A stretch of 64,000 nt of DNA from Pseudomonas frederiksbergensis (lineage in GTDB: Bacteria > Pseudomonadota > Gammaproteobacteria > Pseudomonadales > Pseudomonadaceae), in assembly GCF_017114915.1 (NCBI RefSeq), contig NZ_JAAUOE010000003.1:62001-126000 (forward strand), given 5' to 3'. A program made the translations under genes and the position numbers. The notes beneath the pieces were generated by a model that ran no database searches, was not told where the DNA came from, and saw nothing but the letters and a program-made list of their open reading frames with translations. This document shows, in pieces, positions 1-9,187 of the stretch (positions are counted from its first letter, which is position 1; each line of letters starts with the position of its first letter).

Positions 1-315
1 GTGCTGCAACTGGCCGGGCGCGAGCCGGAGCGGATCATCCAGGTCAGCTGGGGTCCGGTGCCGGTGCTCACCTATCCGGTGGACATCATCATCCGCGCCT
101 ACGACCGCTCCGGTCTGCTGCGTGACGTGTCGCAGGTACTGCTCAACGAGCGGATCAACGTGCTGGCGGTCAACACCCGCTCGAATAAAGAGGACAACAC
201 CGCTTTGATGTCCCTGACCATCGAGATTCCGGGGCTGGATGCGCTGGGGCGGTTGCTGGGGCGGATTTCCCAGTTGCCGAACATCATCGAAACCCGCCGT
301 AACCGCACGCCGTGA
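1..315 (+). CDS. relA: RelA, (p)ppGpp synthetase, C-terminal fragment
   Basis: Only the last 104 codons lie in the window; the open frame runs in from the left edge, so the first codon here is internal. The residues form a C-terminal ACT domain (from about residue 20: YPVDIIIRAYDRSGLLRDVS), the amino-acid-binding regulatory module of long RelA/SpoT enzymes. RelA makes (p)ppGpp on ribosomes stalled with uncharged tRNA; the ACT region takes part in ribosome binding and control. The synthetase and TGS parts are outside the window. The call as RelA rather than SpoT rests on mazG lying immediately downstream, the usual Pseudomonas and enterobacterial order. Confidence 0.88.
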   Translation: MLQLAGREPERIIQVSWGPVPVLTYPVDIIIRAYDRSGLLRDVSQVLLNERINVLAVNTRSNKEDNTALMSLTIEIPGLDALGRLLGRISQLPNIIETRRNRTP

Positions 316-345
316 GAAACCTTCACGGAAATTGATGGTGAGATT

Positions 346-419
346 TGTAGGAGCGAGGCTTGCCCGCGAAGGCGGTGTGTCAGGCACGACGCCTTCGCGG
401 GCAAGCCTCGCTCCTGCAA
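346..419. repeat. REP-type palindromic repeat, class A copy 1
   Basis: Two 28-base arms (TGTAGGAGCGAGGCTTGCCC... at 346-373 and its reverse complement at 391-418) flank a short variable centre. It lies between relA and mazG. Further copies are at 11066-11139 and 44931-45020. The form is that of Pseudomonas REP doublets, which are mobilised by RAYT transposases encoded elsewhere. Confidence 0.9.
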
Positions 420-445
420 GTGATGTGTGTAGGGATTAATGAAAG

Positions 446-1279
446 ATGTATTCACTTGAAGATCTATTGCACCTGATGAACCGCCTGCGCGACCCGCAAT
501 ACGGTTGCCCGTGGGACATCAAGCAAACCTACGCCACCATCGTCCCGCACACCCTGGAAGAAGCCTACGAAGTCGCCGACGCCATCGAGCGCGGCGACTT
601 CGATCACTTGCAGGGTGAGTTGGGCGACTTGTTGTTCCAGGTGGTTTATTACAGCCAACTGGCCCGGGAAGAAGGGCGCTTCGAGTTCGATGGCGTAGTC
701 GACAGCATCACCCGCAAGTTGATTCGCCGTCACCCTCACGTGTTCCCCACCGGTGACCTGTACGCGCCGCTGGACATCCCGCGTTTGAATGAAGAACAGG
801 TCAAGCAACGCTGGGAGGAGATCAAGGCTGAGGAACGGGCCGAGAAGTCTTCGGCGCCGCAGCAGTTGTCCTTGCTCGACGACGTACCCGCGGCGCTGCC
901 GGCGCTGTCCCGTTCGGCAAAGCTGCAGAAGCGCGCAGGGCAGGTCGGTTTCGATTGGCCGGACGCCTTGCCGGTGCTCGACAAGGTGCGCGAAGAGCTC
1001 GATGAAGTGCTCGAAGCCATGTCCGAAAACGATCCGGCAGCGGTGGCCGACGAAATCGGCGACCTGCTGTTTTCCGTGGTCAATCTGGCGCGACACCTCA
1101 AGGTCGACCCGGAAACGGCACTGCGTGGCGCGAACACAAAATTTGAAAGACGCTTCCGATTTATCGAACAGGCATTGCGCGACACCCGCCGTCCCATAGA
1201 AGATTGCACCCTCGAAGAGTTGGACGCCTTATGGGGCGAAGCCAAACGTCAGGAAAAGAATTTGCCCAGCTGCGGCTGA
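446..1279 (+). CDS. mazG: Nucleoside triphosphate pyrophosphohydrolase MazG
   Basis: The 277-residue protein has two MazG domains, the arrangement of the E. coli enzyme. The N-terminal domain carries a metal-binding set at about residues 38-65 (EEAYEVADAI followed by GELGDLLFQVV); the C-terminal domain repeats it at about residues 180-215 (EELDEVLEAM, DEIGDLLFSVV). The family hydrolyses all canonical NTPs to NMP and pyrophosphate, and in E. coli it lowers ppGpp, which suits its place after relA. The start at 446 gives the conserved N-terminal MYSLEDLLHLMNRLRDP, and a class A repeat separates it from relA. Confidence 0.95.
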   Translation: MYSLEDLLHLMNRLRDPQYGCPWDIKQTYATIVPHTLEEAYEVADAIERGDFDHLQGELGDLLFQVVYYSQLAREEGRFEFDGVVDSITRKLIRRHPHVFPTGDLYAPLDIPRLNEEQVKQRWEEIKAEERAEKSSAPQQLSLLDDVPAALPALSRSAKLQKRAGQVGFDWPDALPVLDKVREELDEVLEAMSENDPAAVADEIGDLLFSVVNLARHLKVDPETALRGANTKFERRFRFIEQALRDTRRPIEDCTLEELDALWGEAKRQEKNLPSCG

Positions 1280-1304
1280 GCTGTTGCCTAAGTGAGTAAG
1301 CACC

Positions 1305-1847
1305 ATGAGCCTTTCCCTTCGCGACCAGTTGCTCAAAGCAGGGCTGGTCAACCAAAAGCAGGCCAAACAGGTCGGCAAAGAAAAACAGAAACAGCAGCGC
1401 CTGGCCCACAAAGGCCAGATCGAACTCGATGACTCCCAGCAACGTGCAGCCCAGGAGGCCATGGCCGAGAAGGTCAAGCGCGACCAGGAACTCAACCGTC
1501 AGCAGCAGGAGAAGGCCGAAGCGAAGGCCCGCGCCGCCCAGGTCAAGCAATTGATCGAAGTCTCGCGTCTGCCCAAACTGACCACCGAGGACTACTACAA
1601 CTTCGTCGACGACAAGAAGGTCAAGCGCATCTCCGTCAACACGCTGATGCGCAACAAGCTCAGCAGCGGTTCCCTGGCGATCGTGCATCACGCCGGCGGT
1701 TACGAAGTGATCCCCCGTGAAGCGGCCCTGAAGATTCAGGAGCGCGATCCCCAGCGCATCGTGCAGCTGAATGTGAAGACTGAAGAAGTCAGTACCGAAG
1801 ACGATCCGTACGCGGCCTATCAGATCCCTGACGATCTGATGTGGTAA
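1305..1847 (+). CDS. DUF2058 family protein (YaiL-like)
   Basis: The 180-residue, highly charged protein begins SLSLRDQLLKAGLVNQKQAKQV, the signature of DUF2058. Residues about 20-90 are a Lys/Gln/Glu-rich helical segment likely to be coiled coil. Residues about 95-175 form the conserved C-terminal domain, including YYNFVDDKKVKRI and an acidic end. Members are sometimes described as nucleoprotein or polynucleotide-associated, but no activity is established that I can name. It lies 25 bases after mazG and is followed by a strong terminator. Confidence 0.85.
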   Translation: MSLSLRDQLLKAGLVNQKQAKQVGKEKQKQQRLAHKGQIELDDSQQRAAQEAMAEKVKRDQELNRQQQEKAEAKARAAQVKQLIEVSRLPKLTTEDYYNFVDDKKVKRISVNTLMRNKLSSGSLAIVHHAGGYEVIPREAALKIQERDPQRIVQLNVKTEEVSTEDDPYAAYQIPDDLMW

Positions 1848-1863
1848 GCCGTTAGCGGCTGTA

Positions 1864-1901
1864 AAAACGACAAACCCCGCCGATGCGGGGTTTGTCGTTT
1901 T
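1864..1901 (+). terminator. Intrinsic terminator after DUF2058 gene
   Basis: A long perfect stem (AAAACGACAAACCCCGC, loop CGAT, then the reverse complement) ends in TTTT. It has flanking A and T runs and so could work in both directions. Confidence 0.85.
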
Positions 1902-1974
1902 CAATCCAGCCATTATGCAGAACGCGCTTCGCCTGGCTCCTACGAAGAGCGATTCCCTGAGCCAATGTACAGAC

Positions 1975-2007
1975 AAAAAAACGCCCCGAACCAGTCGGGG
2001 CGTTTTT
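1975..2007 (-). terminator. Intrinsic terminator of fabAB
   Basis: ACGCCCCG and CGGGGCGT are separated by 7 bases and flanked by A and T runs, 22 bases beyond the fabB stop codon. Read on the minus strand it is a classic terminator. Confidence 0.85.
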
Positions 2008-2028
2008 ATGTGTGGCGTAGGTAGGGTA

Positions 2029-3249
2029 TTACTTACCCTGCCAGCGCTTCAGTACCAGCGTGGCGTTGGTGCCGCCGAAGCCGAAGCTGTTGCTCATCAC
2101 GGTGTTGATGGTGGCGTCTTCGCGAGTCTTGGTCAGGATCGGCATGTCCGCCACTTCCGGGTCCAGTTCGTCGATGTTGGCGGAACCGGCCATGAAGTTG
2201 CCTTCCATCATCAGCATGCAGTAGATCGCTTCGTGAACGCCGGCGGCGCCCAGGGAGTGACCCGACAGGCTCTTGGTGGAGCTGATGGCCGGAGCGTTGT
2301 CGCCGAACACTTCACGCACACCTTTCATTTCCATCACGTCGCCGACCGGAGTCGAGGTGCCGTGGGTGTTCAGGTAGTCGATCGGTGCGTCAACGGTGGA
2401 CATGGCCATCTGCATGCAGCGGATGGCGCCTTCGCCGCTTGGGGCGACCATGTCGTAGCCGTCGGAGGTCGCGCCGTAGCCAACGATTTCCGCGTAGATC
2501 TTCGCGCCGCGGGCCAGAGCGTGTTCCAGCTCTTCGACCACGACCATGCCGCCACCGCCGGCGATGACGAAACCGTCACGCTTGGCGTCGTAGGCACGGG
2601 AAGCTTTTTCCGGGGTTTCGTTGTACTGGCTGGACAGGGCGCCCATGGCGTCGAACAGGAACGACTGGCTCCAGTGCTCCTCTTCACCGCCGCCGGCGAA
2701 CACGATGTCCTGCTTGCCCATCTGGATCTGTTCCATGGCGGTACCGATGCAGTGAGCACTGGTGGCGCAGGCAGACGCGATGGAGTAGTTCAGGCCCTTG
2801 ATCTTGAACGGGGTGGCCAGGCAGGCGGAAACGGTGCTGCTCATGGTCCGCGTTACACGGTATGGGCCGACGCGCTTGACGCCTTTCTCGCGCAGGATGT
2901 CCAGCGCTTCCATCTGGTTCAGCGTGGAGGCGCCACCGGAACCGGCGATCAGGCCGGTACGCGGGTTGGAGACTTGCTCTTCGGTCAGGCCGGAGTCTGC
3001 GATGGCATCTTTCATGGCCAGGTAGGCGTAAGCCGCCGCGTGGCCGACGAAGCGATAGATCTTGCGATCGATCAGTTCTTCGAGGGGAAGGTCAATGGAG
3101 CCGGAAACCTGGCTACGCAGACCCATTTCGGCATATTCCGGGTTGAACCGGATGCCAGGGCGGCTTGCACGCAGGTTAGCGGAGACGGTCTCTTTGTCAT
3201 TGCCCAGGCACGAAACGATGCCCAGACCAGTGATAACGACGCGGCGCAT
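2029..3249 (-). CDS. fabB: 3-oxoacyl-ACP synthase I FabB
   Basis: The 406-residue condensing enzyme elongates cis-3-decenoyl-ACP, the committed elongation towards unsaturated fatty acids. The catalytic cysteine is at about residue 161 ([12 protein letters not shown]), with the two active-site histidines in [10 protein letters not shown] and [11 protein letters not shown] and the KAS C-terminal motif [11 protein letters not shown]. Length and N-terminus ([18 protein letters not shown]) match FabB rather than FabF. It starts 11 bases after the fabA stop, an operon typical of Pseudomonas. Confidence 0.97.
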   Translation of the reverse strand: MRRVVITGLGIVSCLGNDKETVSANLRASRPGIRFNPEYAEMGLRSQVSGSIDLPLEELIDRKIYRFVGHAAAYAYLAMKDAIADSGLTEEQVSNPRTGLIAGSGGASTLNQMEALDILREKGVKRVGPYRVTRTMSSTVSACLATPFKIKGLNYSIASACATSAHCIGTAMEQIQMGKQDIVFAGGGEEEHWSQSFLFDAMGALSSQYNETPEKASRAYDAKRDGFVIAGGGGMVVVEELEHALARGAKIYAEIVGYGATSDGYDMVAPSGEGAIRCMQMAMSTVDAPIDYLNTHGTSTPVGDVMEMKGVREVFGDNAPAISSTKSLSGHSLGAAGVHEAIYCMLMMEGNFMAGSANIDELDPEVADMPILTKTREDATINTVMSNSFGFGGTNATLVLKRWQGK

Positions 3250-3260
3250 GCGGATAACCC

Positions 3261-3776
3261 TTAGAAGTTGTCAGTGGAGGTGAAAACGCCGACCCGAAGG
3301 CCATCGGCGGTGTAGATTTCGCGGCCGTCGACACTGACCGAACCATCGGCGATGGCCATGTTCAGTTTGCCCTTCAGGACGCGTTTGATATGAATGTTAT
3401 AGGTGACTTTACTGGCGGTCGGCAGCACCTGACCAAAGAACTTCACTTCGCCGGAACCCAGGGCGCGACCGCGGCCCGGCAGGCCTTGCCAGCCGAGGAA
3501 GAAGCCGACCAGTTGCCACATGGCATCCAGGCCCAGGCAGCCCGGCATCACCGGATCACCTTCGAAGTGGCAGGCGAAGAACCACAGGTCCGGGGTGATA
3601 TCCAGCTCGGCGACCAATTCACCTTTGCCGTACTTGCCACCCTCTGGGCTGATATGAGTGATGCGATCGACCATCAGCATGTTCGGGGCGGGCAGTTGCG
3701 CGTTACCCGGGCCGAACAGCTCACCACGACTACAGCGCAGCAGGTCTTCCCGGGTAAAGGCGTTTTGTTTGGTCAT
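3261..3776 (-). CDS. fabA: 3-hydroxydecanoyl-ACP dehydratase/isomerase FabA
   Basis: The 171-residue hotdog-fold enzyme dehydrates 3-hydroxydecanoyl-ACP and isomerises trans-2- to cis-3-decenoyl-ACP, the branch point of anaerobic unsaturated fatty acid synthesis. His70 and Asp84, in [21 protein letters not shown], are the known catalytic pair and fall at the same residue numbers as in E. coli. It is the first gene of fabA-fabB. Its 247-base upstream region holds a candidate operator at 3911-3924. Confidence 0.97.
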   Translation of the reverse strand: MTKQNAFTREDLLRCSRGELFGPGNAQLPAPNMLMVDRITHISPEGGKYGKGELVAELDITPDLWFFACHFEGDPVMPGCLGLDAMWQLVGFFLGWQGLPGRGRALGSGEVKFFGQVLPTASKVTYNIHIKRVLKGKLNMAIADGSVSVDGREIYTADGLRVGVFTSTDNF

Positions 3777-3910
3777 GCGAGCTCCTCAATAGTCCCGTGC
3801 GGCAGGGTGGGGCGAATCTTCCCGGCCGATCGAAGCGTCATGCCTCGAGTCAGCAGCCTACTCATAGACTATTGCGTTGTGGTGAAAGTCACAGCACCAA
3901 GGACATGAAT

Positions 3911-3924
3911 GTACACTTGTGCAC
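3911..3924. promoter_or_regulatory. Candidate operator upstream of fabA
   Basis: GTACACTTGTGCAC is a 14-base inverted repeat with one mismatch per arm, about 135 bases upstream of the fabA start. In P. aeruginosa the repressor DesT controls fabAB through a palindrome in the fabA promoter. The location fits, but I cannot confirm identity with the DesT site from sequence alone. The rest of the 3777-4023 gap shows only the hairpin at 3940-3955. Confidence 0.35.
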
Positions 3925-3939
3925 TGAAATTATTATTCA

Positions 3940-3955
3940 AGCCCCTTTTGGGGCT
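3940..3955 (-). terminator. Probable terminator of the receptor/kinase operon
   Basis: AGCCCC-TTTT-GGGGCT forms a compact hairpin 69 bases beyond the kinase stop codon on the minus strand. The following minus-strand bases are T-rich but interrupted, so it may be only moderately efficient. Confidence 0.5.
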
Positions 3956-4023
3956 CGTTCGGGTGCCTAAGACTGCCGCACTTTCGTCATTCACGCCAGT
4001 CGCAGATAGCCGAATGGCCTGTA

Positions 4024-5937
4024 CTACTGCACCCAACGCTGCAGAATTTGCTGCAAATCAGTGCGTTTGAAGGGCTTGGCCAGGTAATCGTTCATTCCCG
4101 CCGATAAACAGGCTTCGCGGTCGCCCTGCAAGGCGTTGGCCGTCAGCGCGATGATCGGCACGTCAGCGCAGCCGGGCAGTTGGCGAATTTGTCGGGTGGC
4201 CTCGTAGCCGTCGATGACCGGCAGTCGGCAGTCCATCAGAATCGCTTCGAAAATCAGGCTTTCGGCGCTGCGCACCGCTTGTGCGCCATCAGTAGCGACG
4301 CTGACCGTAAAACCCAGGCTGCGCAACATGGCTTCGACGACGGTGCGGTTGACCGGGTTGTCTTCCACCAGCAGCAGATTGCGACCTTCGCCGTGGGCAT
4401 GGCCGGTGTGTATTCGCGGCGTCAGCGTCAGTGTCTGCGTCGGCAGCGGCTGCTTATAGAGGGCCAAAGGTATTTCCAGGGTGAACACCGAGCCCACGCC
4501 TTCTTCGCTCTGGGCGCGCAAGGTGCCGCCCATCCGCTCCGCCAGGGTGCGGGCAATCGGCAGCCCCAAGCCAGTGCCGCCGTAACGTCTTGAAATCGAG
4601 CTGTCGGCCTGCTGGAACGCGTCGAACATCAATTCCAGGCTTTCGGCCGGGATGCCGATTCCGCTATCGCGTACGGTGCAGGTGAACCACAGCAGTTCGT
4701 GATCCAGGGACTGCCACTGCGGTTCGATCGTGATGCGACCCCGTTCGGTGAACTTCAGCGCATTGCCGATGAGATTGACCAGAATCTGCCGGATCCGCGT
4801 CGGATCGCCCTGAACCTGTAGCCCGCGCATGTCCTCGGGAATTTGCAGTTGCAGGTCGAGCCCGCGTTGTACCGCGCTGTGCTGGAACGACTGGGCGCAA
4901 CTGCCGATCAAGTCCGCGAGGTTGAATGCAATGTGCTCCAACTCCAGTTCCGAGCGCTCGATGCGCGAGAAATCGAGAATGTCGTTGATGACTTTGAGCA
5001 GGTGTTCGGTGGACTCCGAGGCCAGTGCCGCGTACTCGATCTGCTCCTCGGTCATCTCGGTGGTTTCCAGCAGTTGCAACATGCCCAGCACACCATTCAT
5101 CGGCGTGCGCAGTTCATGGCTCATCATGGCCAGGAAATCGGATTTGGCGTTGTTGGCCCTTTCCGCTTCCTCGCGGGTCTGGATCAATTGCGCCATGGCC
5201 TGATGCTGTTCGCGGCTGGCTTGTTCAAGGCCTTGGGCAAGGTTGTTGATGTGTTGCGACAGGGCGCCCAGTTCGGTGTCGTCGACAATCGGCAGCGGTG
5301 TTTTGTAGTCGCCTTCCTGGATCGCCTTGACCGCATTGCCGATGTCGTGGATCGGTTGCGACAGGCTGCCGGCCAGGCGCCGAGCCAACAGAAACGTGAA
5401 CAACAGGGCGAACAAGGCCAGGATCGCGGCCTTGAACAGGATTTCCTGCTGGCGCTGGCTGAAGGCGTCGTTGGACAGTCCGACGATCACCCGGCCCAGA
5501 TAATCCTCGCCCGGTGCACTGGCGGCGGTACGGCTGTTCTGAAAGATGTCGTTGTTGAGCGCGATGCGTTGCAGCCGTACCGGTGCCTGGAACACTTCGA
5601 CCTGGCGCGAGCGGTTGTGGGTTTCCGAAGGTTGTTCGACGTACACCAGAATCCGGTTGGTGCTGTCCTGTACCTCCAGAAAGCGCACATTGGGGGTGGC
5701 CAGGGTGGCCTTGAGCAAACTTTCGAGCACGTCGTTATTGCCCGAGATCACCCCGTATTCGGTGGCCGGTGCCAGTTGGTTGGCGATCAGTTGACCGGTG
5801 CGGTTGAGTTCCTGGCGCAGGTCCTGGATTCGCACGAAGGTGAAGAAACTGATCAGCAGCAACGTCAGCAACAGCGCCGGGCCGAGGCTGATGATCTGGG
5901 TACGGGTATTGATGTCCCAACCGCGACGAAAGGTCAT
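4024..5937 (-). CDS. Hybrid sensor histidine kinase (BarA-like architecture)
   Basis: The 637-residue inner-membrane kinase has a transmembrane helix at about 16-37, a periplasmic sensor at about 38-165, a second helix at about 166-186, and HAMP at about 187-240. HisKA follows with the phospho-acceptor His in [15 protein letters not shown], then HATPase ([13 protein letters not shown] and [10 protein letters not shown]) and a C-terminal receiver with the acceptor Asp in [16 protein letters not shown]. No Hpt domain is present, so phosphate must pass to a separate partner. Its start overlaps the stop of the upstream binding-protein gene by 4 bases (ATGA), which couples their translation and suggests that protein supplies the signal. 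The cognate regulator is not in the window. Confidence 0.9.
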   Translation of the reverse strand: MTFRRGWDINTRTQIISLGPALLLTLLLISFFTFVRIQDLRQELNRTGQLIANQLAPATEYGVISGNNDVLESLLKATLATPNVRFLEVQDSTNRILVYVEQPSETHNRSRQVEVFQAPVRLQRIALNNDIFQNSRTAASAPGEDYLGRVIVGLSNDAFSQRQQEILFKAAILALFALLFTFLLARRLAGSLSQPIHDIGNAVKAIQEGDYKTPLPIVDDTELGALSQHINNLAQGLEQASREQHQAMAQLIQTREEAERANNAKSDFLAMMSHELRTPMNGVLGMLQLLETTEMTEEQIEYAALASESTEHLLKVINDILDFSRIERSELELEHIAFNLADLIGSCAQSFQHSAVQRGLDLQLQIPEDMRGLQVQGDPTRIRQILVNLIGNALKFTERGRITIEPQWQSLDHELLWFTCTVRDSGIGIPAESLELMFDAFQQADSSISRRYGGTGLGLPIARTLAERMGGTLRAQSEEGVGSVFTLEIPLALYKQPLPTQTLTLTPRIHTGHAHGEGRNLLLVEDNPVNRTVVEAMLRSLGFTVSVATDGAQAVRSAESLIFEAILMDCRLPVIDGYEATRQIRQLPGCADVPIIALTANALQGDREACLSAGMNDYLAKPFKRTDLQQILQRWVQ

Positions 5938-6866
5938 GGGCGGCGTTCTCCTTCGGCCAGCTGTGTTGCGACAGAGGCTTCATTCATCGGTTCAATGCTT
6001 AATGAACGAGCCACTTGCGGGTTGCTCAAGACCTTGAAGTGCTGCGGATAAAGTGTGCGCGGCCAAGTGTGCGAAGGTCGGTCGAGCAATTCGTCGAGAA
6101 TCTTCAGCCAATCGCTCTGGTCGCTGTAGGTGCTGGCGAGGCTGCCGGCCCTGACGAAGGCGGCGTTGGGGCCGATCAGCGGCAGTTGCCGCGCGTAGCT
6201 GCTGAGCAGCAGGTTTTTCACGGTTTTGGGGTTGTACAGATCAGGATCGTCCAGGCCCAGCAGCACGTCACTGTTTTTCAGCAGGGCCTGCAAGGGGCGG
6301 CTGTCATGGGTGTTGTCCCAGCGCTCGGTCACCACTTCAAGGCCCAGGGGCTGGGCGGCTTGACGCAGCTCCTTCAACAGGAATTCGCTATGGCTGTCGA
6401 AAAGCACGCCGACCCGTCGGGCCTCGGGCAGGAGAAGTCGAGTCAGGCGCAACTGTCGATCCAGCGGCGGATCGCTCCACAGCAGGCTGAGGTGCGGGGG
6501 TGAAACATCGCCAAAGCGTTGGTGGGCTTGCAGGCGGCTGATGCGCAACACCAGCGTCGCCGGGCCCCGGGTGTCTTGCAGACGCCAGTCGAGGCTTTGC
6601 AAGTCAAGCAGAATCAGGCGAGTGCCAGCGGACAGTTGGCCGGGCGCCGGCAAGCTGGCGACCGGCTGGAAACGCACGCTGTCGGTGGGGCGCAATTCGC
6701 TCAGGGCCTGAACGAAAGACCGCACCCCCGGGCTGTCTTCGGCGCCGGTCAGCAAGATGTCATCAGCCCGTACCGGCAGATTGCACAGCAGCCCGGCAAA
6801 CGCCAGGCACAACCCGGCCAGCAGGCGGCCAAGGGTTGGCGTCTTGCGTGACAGGCGATGTTGCAT
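5934..6866 (-). CDS. Periplasmic binding protein, ABC_sub_bind (PF04392)-like
   Basis: I place the start at 6866 ([20 protein letters not shown]), giving 310 residues with a Sec signal peptide ending at about VRADD; the longer open frame upstream only shadows the receptor gene. The fold pattern ([48 protein letters not shown]) fits the PF04392 family of periplasmic ligand-binding proteins. No ABC permease or ATPase is nearby. It starts 1 base after the TonB receptor stop and its end overlaps the kinase start, so it probably acts as a ligand sensor for the kinase rather than in transport. The ligand is unknown. Confidence 0.75.
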   Translation of the reverse strand: MQHRLSRKTPTLGRLLAGLCLAFAGLLCNLPVRADDILLTGAEDSPGVRSFVQALSELRPTDSVRFQPVASLPAPGQLSAGTRLILLDLQSLDWRLQDTRGPATLVLRISRLQAHQRFGDVSPPHLSLLWSDPPLDRQLRLTRLLLPEARRVGVLFDSHSEFLLKELRQAAQPLGLEVVTERWDNTHDSRPLQALLKNSDVLLGLDDPDLYNPKTVKNLLLSSYARQLPLIGPNAAFVRAGSLASTYSDQSDWLKILDELLDRPSHTWPRTLYPQHFKVLSNPQVARSLSIEPMNEASVATQLAEGERRP

Positions 6867-6867
6867 C

Positions 6868-8991
6868 TTAAAACTCCAGCTCCGCGCTGAAGTAGAGCAC
6901 CCGGCGCTCGTCGTAATTGTTATCGACGAAGGTCGTGGGCTGATTGTCGAGGCGTTGCTGGAGAACCCCGGCCAGTTCCAGATTGGCCTTGCCCAGGCCG
7001 ATGCGTTTGGCGATGCGGGTGTCGACCCGTTCGAAACGGTAACCGTTGAGGGCGTCGGCGCCATAGTAGAAGAGCGCGCTGTTCCAGCCGTGGTCCCAAT
7101 TGCGCAGCCAACCGGCGGAGCCGCTGTGGCGGGCCGTCTGTTGTGCATCCAGCGGGTTGCTCGCCTCGGCATCGACATAGGCGTAGGTCAGGCGCAGACG
7201 GTCGGCACTACTGACGCGCCAGTCCAGTTGGGTCTCAGTCCCGGTATAGCGCGAGTTGTTGGAGTTGCTGGCGATGTACTGATTGTTGCGCAGCGGTTCG
7301 CTGATCATGCCGGTGATTTCGTCGTAAAACAGTTTTACATCGACCGTCAGCCCCCACTCGGCGAAGTAGCCGTTGTAGCCCAATTCCCGGGAACGCATGC
7401 GCTCTTGTTCAAGGTCGCCTGGGCCGCGGGTCCTGACGAAATAGCGGGCGCTGGTCTGGCCGTAGGCACTGGGTTGCAAGTTGGTCACCTGGTAGCTCCA
7501 GTTGACGCTGTTTTCGAACATGTCCGGTGAGCGGACGGCTTCCGAATACACCGCGCGCAAGCCGTGGCGCGGGTTGATCAGGTAATTGACCGCCACCCGT
7601 GGAGTCAGCGAGCTGCCGGTCAATTGCGTGTTTTCGAACATCGCGCCGCCCTGCAGCAGCCAGTGCTCGGTGGCGCGCCACTCGAGTTGGCCGAACGCCC
7701 GCCAGGTGGTGTCGTCGAGCGTGCCATTGAAGTAGGTCTCGGAATCTGCCCGGTCGTAACGATAGTTCATGCCGCTGACCAGCCGCAGAGTGTCGGACAG
7801 GCTGAGGGTGTCTTGCAGTTCGAGGTCGTAGCGCGATTCCCGGGCGCTCTGATCGATGTCGCCGCACAGCGTTTGGCTGGCGCCGTTTCGCCATTGCGCC
7901 AGAACCTGATTGGCCAGGGCTTGTTCCGCTGCCGTGCCGGGAGGCGCGCCGAGGCCGGTGAAGCGTGCGATGTTGCGCGCCAGACGTTCGGTGTAATTGG
8001 GGTTGAGTTGCCAAAGCTGGGTCAGTTCCGGGCTGAACGAGACCTCGGCATCGCAGGCGCGCCAGGTCTGCTGACGGTCCCAGTGTTGCGCCGAACCCTG
8101 AATGTAAAGGCTGTGATCGGGGTTGATGTCCAGGTTCCAGCGCAGCGACCCGGCGTAGTCCTTGGCGATGACGTCGGAATTGTTCCCGGCGGCGGTAATC
8201 CCTGAGAACACCGGGCGGTAGGTATAGGGTCGCTGATTGGTCCCGTCCTTGGCATTCAGTTGCCAATCGATGCTCTGGTTTTCATTGAGCGTCTGGCTGA
8301 CGGCGAGGCTGAAGCGGTTCAAGCGACGGCTGTCGCGGTAATCGGCGCCGGTGCGGTCCGAGTCGAAGCCATCGTCCTGTTGGCCGGACAGCGACAGGCG
8401 CAGGTCGCCACTGTCCCAACCCATGCCCTGGCTGGCGTAGAAGTCGTTGATGCCGCGCTGGCCGCGGGTGACTTTCAGCCGCGTGCCATGGCTGTCGGCC
8501 GGTTTGCGGGTGATGATGTTGACCACCGCCATCAACGCGTTGGCGCCGTAGCTGACGGTGTTCGGGCCACGGAAAACCTCGATGCGTTCGATGTCTTCCA
8601 TGGCCACCGGAATGTCACTCCAGTCCACCGTGGCCAGGCCCGCGCGGTACACCGAGCGGCCGTCGATCAGCACTTGCATGCGCCGCGCTTCACTGGCGTT
8701 GGTCCCGTGGTAGTTCACCGCGGCCTGATTGCCGTTGATATTGCCAACCATCATCCCCGGCACCAGCCGCAGCAACTCGCTGATGTCCCGCGCGCCGCTG
8801 GCGTTGATCAGTTCGCTGTCGATCACCGTCATGCTGCCCGGCACGGCCGCCGGCGACTGCTTCAGGCGCGTCGCGGTCAGTACTTGCGGCAACGGATCGT
8901 TGTCCAGGAACAGATCGTCGGCCAGCAATGGCGGGCTGAAAATCAGCGCCAGCACCAGTGGCGAGCGAGGAGAGCGGGAGCCAAAAGACAC
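6868..8991 (-). CDS. TonB-dependent outer-membrane receptor
   Basis: The 707-residue protein has a signal peptide (about 1-25), a plug domain (about 35-155; SMTVIDSELINASGARDISELLRLVPG, then RIEVFRGPNTVSYGANALMAVVNIITRKP) and a 22-strand-type beta barrel ending in the terminal aromatic pattern YFSAELEF. A TonB-box-like segment (PQVLTATRLKQ) precedes the plug. The plug and barrel resemble the vitamin/metal and colicin-receptor class rather than siderophore receptors, but the substrate cannot be read from sequence. No N-terminal signalling extension or FecI/FecR pair is present. It is first in a three-gene operon with the binding protein and hybrid kinase. Confidence 0.88.
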   Translation of the reverse strand: MSFGSRSPRSPLVLALIFSPPLLADDLFLDNDPLPQVLTATRLKQSPAAVPGSMTVIDSELINASGARDISELLRLVPGMMVGNINGNQAAVNYHGTNASEARRMQVLIDGRSVYRAGLATVDWSDIPVAMEDIERIEVFRGPNTVSYGANALMAVVNIITRKPADSHGTRLKVTRGQRGINDFYASQGMGWDSGDLRLSLSGQQDDGFDSDRTGADYRDSRRLNRFSLAVSQTLNENQSIDWQLNAKDGTNQRPYTYRPVFSGITAAGNNSDVIAKDYAGSLRWNLDINPDHSLYIQGSAQHWDRQQTWRACDAEVSFSPELTQLWQLNPNYTERLARNIARFTGLGAPPGTAAEQALANQVLAQWRNGASQTLCGDIDQSARESRYDLELQDTLSLSDTLRLVSGMNYRYDRADSETYFNGTLDDTTWRAFGQLEWRATEHWLLQGGAMFENTQLTGSSLTPRVAVNYLINPRHGLRAVYSEAVRSPDMFENSVNWSYQVTNLQPSAYGQTSARYFVRTRGPGDLEQERMRSRELGYNGYFAEWGLTVDVKLFYDEITGMISEPLRNNQYIASNSNNSRYTGTETQLDWRVSSADRLRLTYAYVDAEASNPLDAQQTARHSGSAGWLRNWDHGWNSALFYYGADALNGYRFERVDTRIAKRIGLGKANLELAGVLQQRLDNQPTTFVDNNYDERRVLYFSAELEF

Positions 8992-9128
8992 GGTACGGCC
9001 TTGATAGCGATTAGTTGGCGCGCATGTTAACCGAGCTCAACGACTTTTCCAGTCACGTTATGGGCATTTTCCTCGGTTTTCTTGGTCTTCTTCCTACAAG
9101 TGTCGGTAATTGATGCGGGGGCTGGCCG

Positions 9129-9150
9129 CCACTGGGCCGCTCCGTATAAT
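9129..9150 (+). promoter_or_regulatory. Putative gpsA promoter
   Basis: A perfect -10 hexamer TATAAT lies at 9145-9150, 37 bases upstream of the gpsA start. The best -35 at 16 bases spacing is weak (TGGCCG). Confidence 0.5.
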
Positions 9151-9187
9151 GCCGGCATCGCCACTGGTATGGATTAACGGATTGCAT

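Noticed and set aside
1915..3264. Long plus-strand frame of 449 codons over fabB
   Set aside because: It mirrors fabB on the opposite strand, has His/Gly/Ala-rich composition without domains, and fabB is fully supported by its catalytic motifs.
5934..7178. Longer binding-protein frame starting at 7178
   Set aside because: The first 104 codons lie inside the receptor gene and are low-complexity; the signal peptide begins at 6866.
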